Assembly (NCBI GenBank): GCA_014239225.1
Contig: JAAZZI010000007.1
Span: 1 to 16,234, forward strand
Origin: Gammaproteobacteria bacterium
GTDB lineage: Bacteria > Pseudomonadota > Gammaproteobacteria > Eutrophobiales > Eutrophobiaceae
Reading direction: 5' to 3'
Length of the DNA stretch: 16,234 nucleotides
Part shown: piece after piece, positions 14,056-16,234 of the stretch
How the letters are laid out: each line of letters begins with the position of its first letter
Numbering within the stretch: the first letter of the stretch is position 1
The notes under the pieces: model-generated
What the model was told of the DNA's origin: nothing
The model's database searches: none
Seen by the model: the letters and a program-made list of their open reading frames with translations, nothing else
Position numbers and translations under genes: made by a program

Positions 14056-15354
14056 TTATTTACACTCTATAATCATCAGGGTTATATCGTCGTGTTGATC
14101 AGTACTAGAATTACGAATTTTTGAAACAATTCTCTCCAAACGGTCTGAAAGTGATAGTTTTGAATTAATTTCGATAAGTTTTATTAAGCCGTCAACTTCC
14201 AGAAATTTCTTATTCTCATCATAACTTTCTGTAATCCCATCTGTAAACAAATATACTGCGCCCCCATTCAAGTGAATTGTTTCAACAGGGAACTCTGTTG
14301 CTGGGACAATACCAATAGGAGGTGCGCTTGCCTTTATTTCTTCGAATTCACCCCTACGATTATGAAATAATGGAGGTTGATGGCCGGCATTAGAAAAACT
14401 GATTGTGTTTTTTGTTGTATCCAAAAATCCAGATACTAAAGTTACAAACATACCGTGAGATATAGATTCGCAAATTTCATCATTTACTCTACTTAATAAT
14501 TCTCCTGGATCACTGATACTTTTAGCAAGGTGGTGTAAAAGACTGCTCGCTTTTGCCATTAACATTGCAGCATTCATTCCTTTTCCTGAAACATCGGCAA
14601 GGTTAAAATAAATCAAACCATCATCTCGTTTAAAAAAATCATAAAAATCACCAGATACTTCTAATGCGGGGACATTCATGCCTCTGATAGGAAAAATATT
14701 ACTATCATCATCTTGAGGTAAAAGACCAATCTGTATTTCTCTTGCGAGCTCGAGCTCTTTCCGCATACGTTCTTTCTCAACTAAGGCATCTGCCATGCGC
14801 GCATTATGAATTGCTAACGCAGCATAAGATGCTAATACCATCGCAATAGATTCATCATGCTCATTAAATAGATCATTATTTTTTTTATTTATTAACTCTA
14901 AAGCTCCGATACATTCATCGTTGACTACTAAAGGTACGGCAAGAATTGATCGGGTAATAAAACCAGTGTCCACATCAACTAATTTTGAAAAGTTAGGATC
15001 ATTCTGCGCATCTCTAATCATTTGAGATTTTCTTGAGTTTACAGCATTCCCTATAATACCCTTTTCTGAAGGAATTCTTATTCCTGAAATATCAACAGGC
15101 CCAGCACATCTGACACAAACTAATTCTGAATTATTGCTTTCTAATAAAAATATTGATGCTGCTTCTGAGTTTAAATATTGCATAAAACGTTCAATAGCAT
15201 TTTGCAGTGTTTGTGATATATCAAGCGAGTTTGAAAAATTTTGTGCTATTTCTGCTAGTAAAGTAAGTTGTTTCTCATTTGCATTAACTTCCTCAAAGAA
15301 GTGTTGAGTAATCTCATTATGTTGTTTATTGGGTGATTGGCCTTTCTTCATCAT
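14056..15354 (-). CDS. GAF-SpoIIE (RsbU-like) PP2C serine phosphatase
   Basis: A 432-residue soluble signalling phosphatase expected to dephosphorylate the STAS protein encoded two genes downstream. A GAF sensor domain lies at about residues 35-185 (LAEIAQNFSNSLDI through LASYAALAIHNARM), followed by a short signalling helix KERMRKELELAREIQIGLLP. The SpoIIE PP2C domain begins near 210. Metal-binding acidic residues are visible: D236 and D239 in SGDFYD, D254 in LADVSGKGM, D372 in FTDGITE and D422-D423 in HDDIT. The frame extends to a GTG at 15372, but the ATG at 15354 overlaps the stop of the DUF1841 gene as ATGA, which argues for that start and for coupling. The GAF ligand is unknown. Activity of this protein would set the phosphorylation state of the STAS switch. 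Confidence 0.93.
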   Translation of the reverse strand: MMKKGQSPNKQHNEITQHFFEEVNANEKQLTLLAEIAQNFSNSLDISQTLQNAIERFMQYLNSEAASIFLLESNNSELVCVRCAGPVDISGIRIPSEKGIIGNAVNSRKSQMIRDAQNDPNFSKLVDVDTGFITRSILAVPLVVNDECIGALELINKKNNDLFNEHDESIAMVLASYAALAIHNARMADALVEKERMRKELELAREIQIGLLPQDDDSNIFPIRGMNVPALEVSGDFYDFFKRDDGLIYFNLADVSGKGMNAAMLMAKASSLLHHLAKSISDPGELLSRVNDEICESISHGMFVTLVSGFLDTTKNTISFSNAGHQPPLFHNRRGEFEEIKASAPPIGIVPATEFPVETIHLNGGAVYLFTDGITESYDENKKFLEVDGLIKLIEINSKLSLSDRLERIVSKIRNSSTDQHDDITLMIIECK

Positions 15355-15776
15355 GAAATCTTTTTTAGACACTCTATATATTCATTCTCATCTGGTAATT
15401 TATTTTTACATTGCGCTTCCCACAAACTTCTTCCAAGACATTCCATCATTTTATGTTCTGCATCATGAAGGGTAATAGATCTCGAAATTATTTGTTTAAA
15501 GATAGTATTAATGCCTATTGGTCTATCAGAATTAACCTGTTCTTTTAGTGCAATATGCATCCCCATATGTAGAAAAGGGTTTATTTCATTATTTTCAACA
15601 TTAAAATCATTTTCATCTACTGATTCTTTGTTATCTAAATAATAATGATATTCTGGGTGCTCAGAAATAACATCAGAAATAACTACTTCCTCAAGTTCGA
15701 GCGGAAGTTTATTCTTTTGTTTTTTCCATACATTATAAAAATAAGCTCTGGATTCATCTCTATTCTGAATGAACAT
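15351..15776 (-). CDS. DUF1841 family protein
   Basis: A 141-residue protein of the DUF1841 family, function unknown. Recognisable family features are the N-terminal RDESRAYFYNVWKK, the segment LELEEVVISDVISEHPEYH with its HPEYH, the conserved NPFLHMGMHIALKEQ, and AEHKMMECLGRSLWEAQ near the C-terminus. It is rich in His, Glu and Asp, has no signal peptide or membrane helix, and is probably cytoplasmic. It follows nth by 51 bases; nth-DUF1841 adjacency is common in gammaproteobacteria and does not by itself indicate function. Its stop overlaps the phosphatase start by 4 bases, placing it in the same gene train. Known members are around 140-150 residues, so it looks complete. Confidence 0.88.
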   Translation of the reverse strand: MFIQNRDESRAYFYNVWKKQKNKLPLELEEVVISDVISEHPEYHYYLDNKESVDENDFNVENNEINPFLHMGMHIALKEQVNSDRPIGINTIFKQIISRSITLHDAEHKMMECLGRSLWEAQCKNKLPDENEYIECLKKIS

Positions 15777-15827
15777 TTTTTTGCTATCTTTAAGTGTAAA
15801 GCCAAATCATTATATTACTCTTTGGTA

Positions 15828-16234
15828 TCAATGTTTTATATGCTTTTTGCGTTCTTTCCATTCGCAATCATCAAAAATAATACAGGAACCACATTTTGGA
15901 TTGCGGGCAGTACATGTGTAACGTCCATGTAAGATAAGTAAATGATGGGCATCCCTCTTAAAAACATCAGGTACATGCTTTAAAAGTTTTTCTTCTACTT
16001 CTAACACACTTTTGCCTGACGCAATTCCAGTTCTATTTGATACGCGAAAAATATGTGTATCAACAGCAATCGTTGGCTCTCCAAATACGGTATTTAAAAT
16101 AACATTTGCTGTTTTCCTGCCCACGCCAGACAATTCCTCTAATGCTATTCTATTATTTGGAACCTCGCTATTGTGCTTTTCAAGCAATATCTTACAGGTC
16201 TCAATAATACTTTTTGCCTTATTATTATATAGTC
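15828..16234 (-). CDS. nth: Endonuclease III, C-terminal part (cut by the window edge)
   Basis: Base-excision repair DNA glycosylase/AP lyase acting on oxidised pyrimidines. About 135 residues are visible, from LYNNKAKSII at the right edge to the stop at 15828; the N-terminal third lies outside. The helix-hairpin-helix motif LSGVGRKTANVIL holds the catalytic lysine (K120 in E. coli numbering), and AVDTHIFRV holds the catalytic aspartate (D138). The C-terminal 4Fe-4S loop has the correct cysteine spacing of 6, 2 and 5 residues (CTARNPKCGSCIIFDDC). The reading frame is continuous to the edge, so internal start codons in it are not real starts. It is the first visible gene of the long leftward train. 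Confidence 0.97.
   Translation of the reverse strand, partial: LYNNKAKSIIETCKILLEKHNSEVPNNRIALEELSGVGRKTANVILNTVFGEPTIAVDTHIFRVSNRTGIASGKSVLEVEEKLLKHVPDVFKRDAHHLLILHGRYTCTARNPKCGSCIIFDDCEWKERKKHIKH

Noticed and set aside
15355..15372. GTG start at 15372 for the SpoIIE phosphatase
   Set aside because: The ATG at 15354 forms an ATGA overlap with the upstream stop codon and needs no rare start.

Overview
The window is an AT-rich, densely coded chromosomal segment of a Gram-negative bacterium. It most resembles a sulfur-oxidising gammaproteobacterium: it carries a SoxCD sulfane dehydrogenase pair, outer-membrane lipoproteins, an autotransporter barrel, a sigma32-type heat-shock promoter, and nth, aroC, htpG and fdxA homologues close to gammaproteobacterial ones. 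I cannot name the species. There are no RNA genes, insertion sequences, CRISPR arrays or gene-free stretches longer than about 180 bases.

Layout. (1) 1-551, + strand: C-terminal beta-barrel of an autotransporter, running in from the left edge and broken by a one-base frameshift. (2) 570-2837, - strand: aroC followed after 2 bases by an HcaT/LacY-like MFS transporter, also broken by one extra base in a homopolymer. (3) 2903-3439, + strand: exported TlpA-like thioredoxin-fold protein, divergent from aroC. (4) 3452-6962, - strand: a GAF/HD-GYP protein (putative c-di-GMP phosphodiesterase), soxC and a monoheme soxD-like cytochrome, tightly packed. (5) 7059-8975, - strand: htpG with a good sigma32-type promoter. 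(6) 9158-10039, + strand: TPR lipoprotein and 7Fe ferredoxin fdxA. (7) 10058-16234, - strand: one continuous gene train in the order nth (cut by the right edge), DUF1841 protein, GAF-SpoIIE phosphatase, RsbW-like kinase, STAS protein, MlaE-like permease, MlaF-like ATPase, MlaD-like MCE protein and a PqiC-like lipoprotein.

The most interesting part is region 7. A complete partner-switching set (phosphatase, kinase and phosphorylatable STAS protein) sits directly upstream of, and apparently translationally coupled to, a lipid-transport ABC system (MlaE/F/D plus PqiC-like lipoprotein). In E. coli the Mla transporter contains a STAS subunit, MlaB, bound to the ATPase. The arrangement therefore suggests that this STAS protein is the MlaB equivalent and that its reversible phosphorylation gates phospholipid transport across the envelope. 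This is inference from gene order and motifs. A second linkage worth checking is the GAF/HD-GYP gene placed 18 bases upstream of soxCD, which could tie sulfur oxidation to c-di-GMP signalling.
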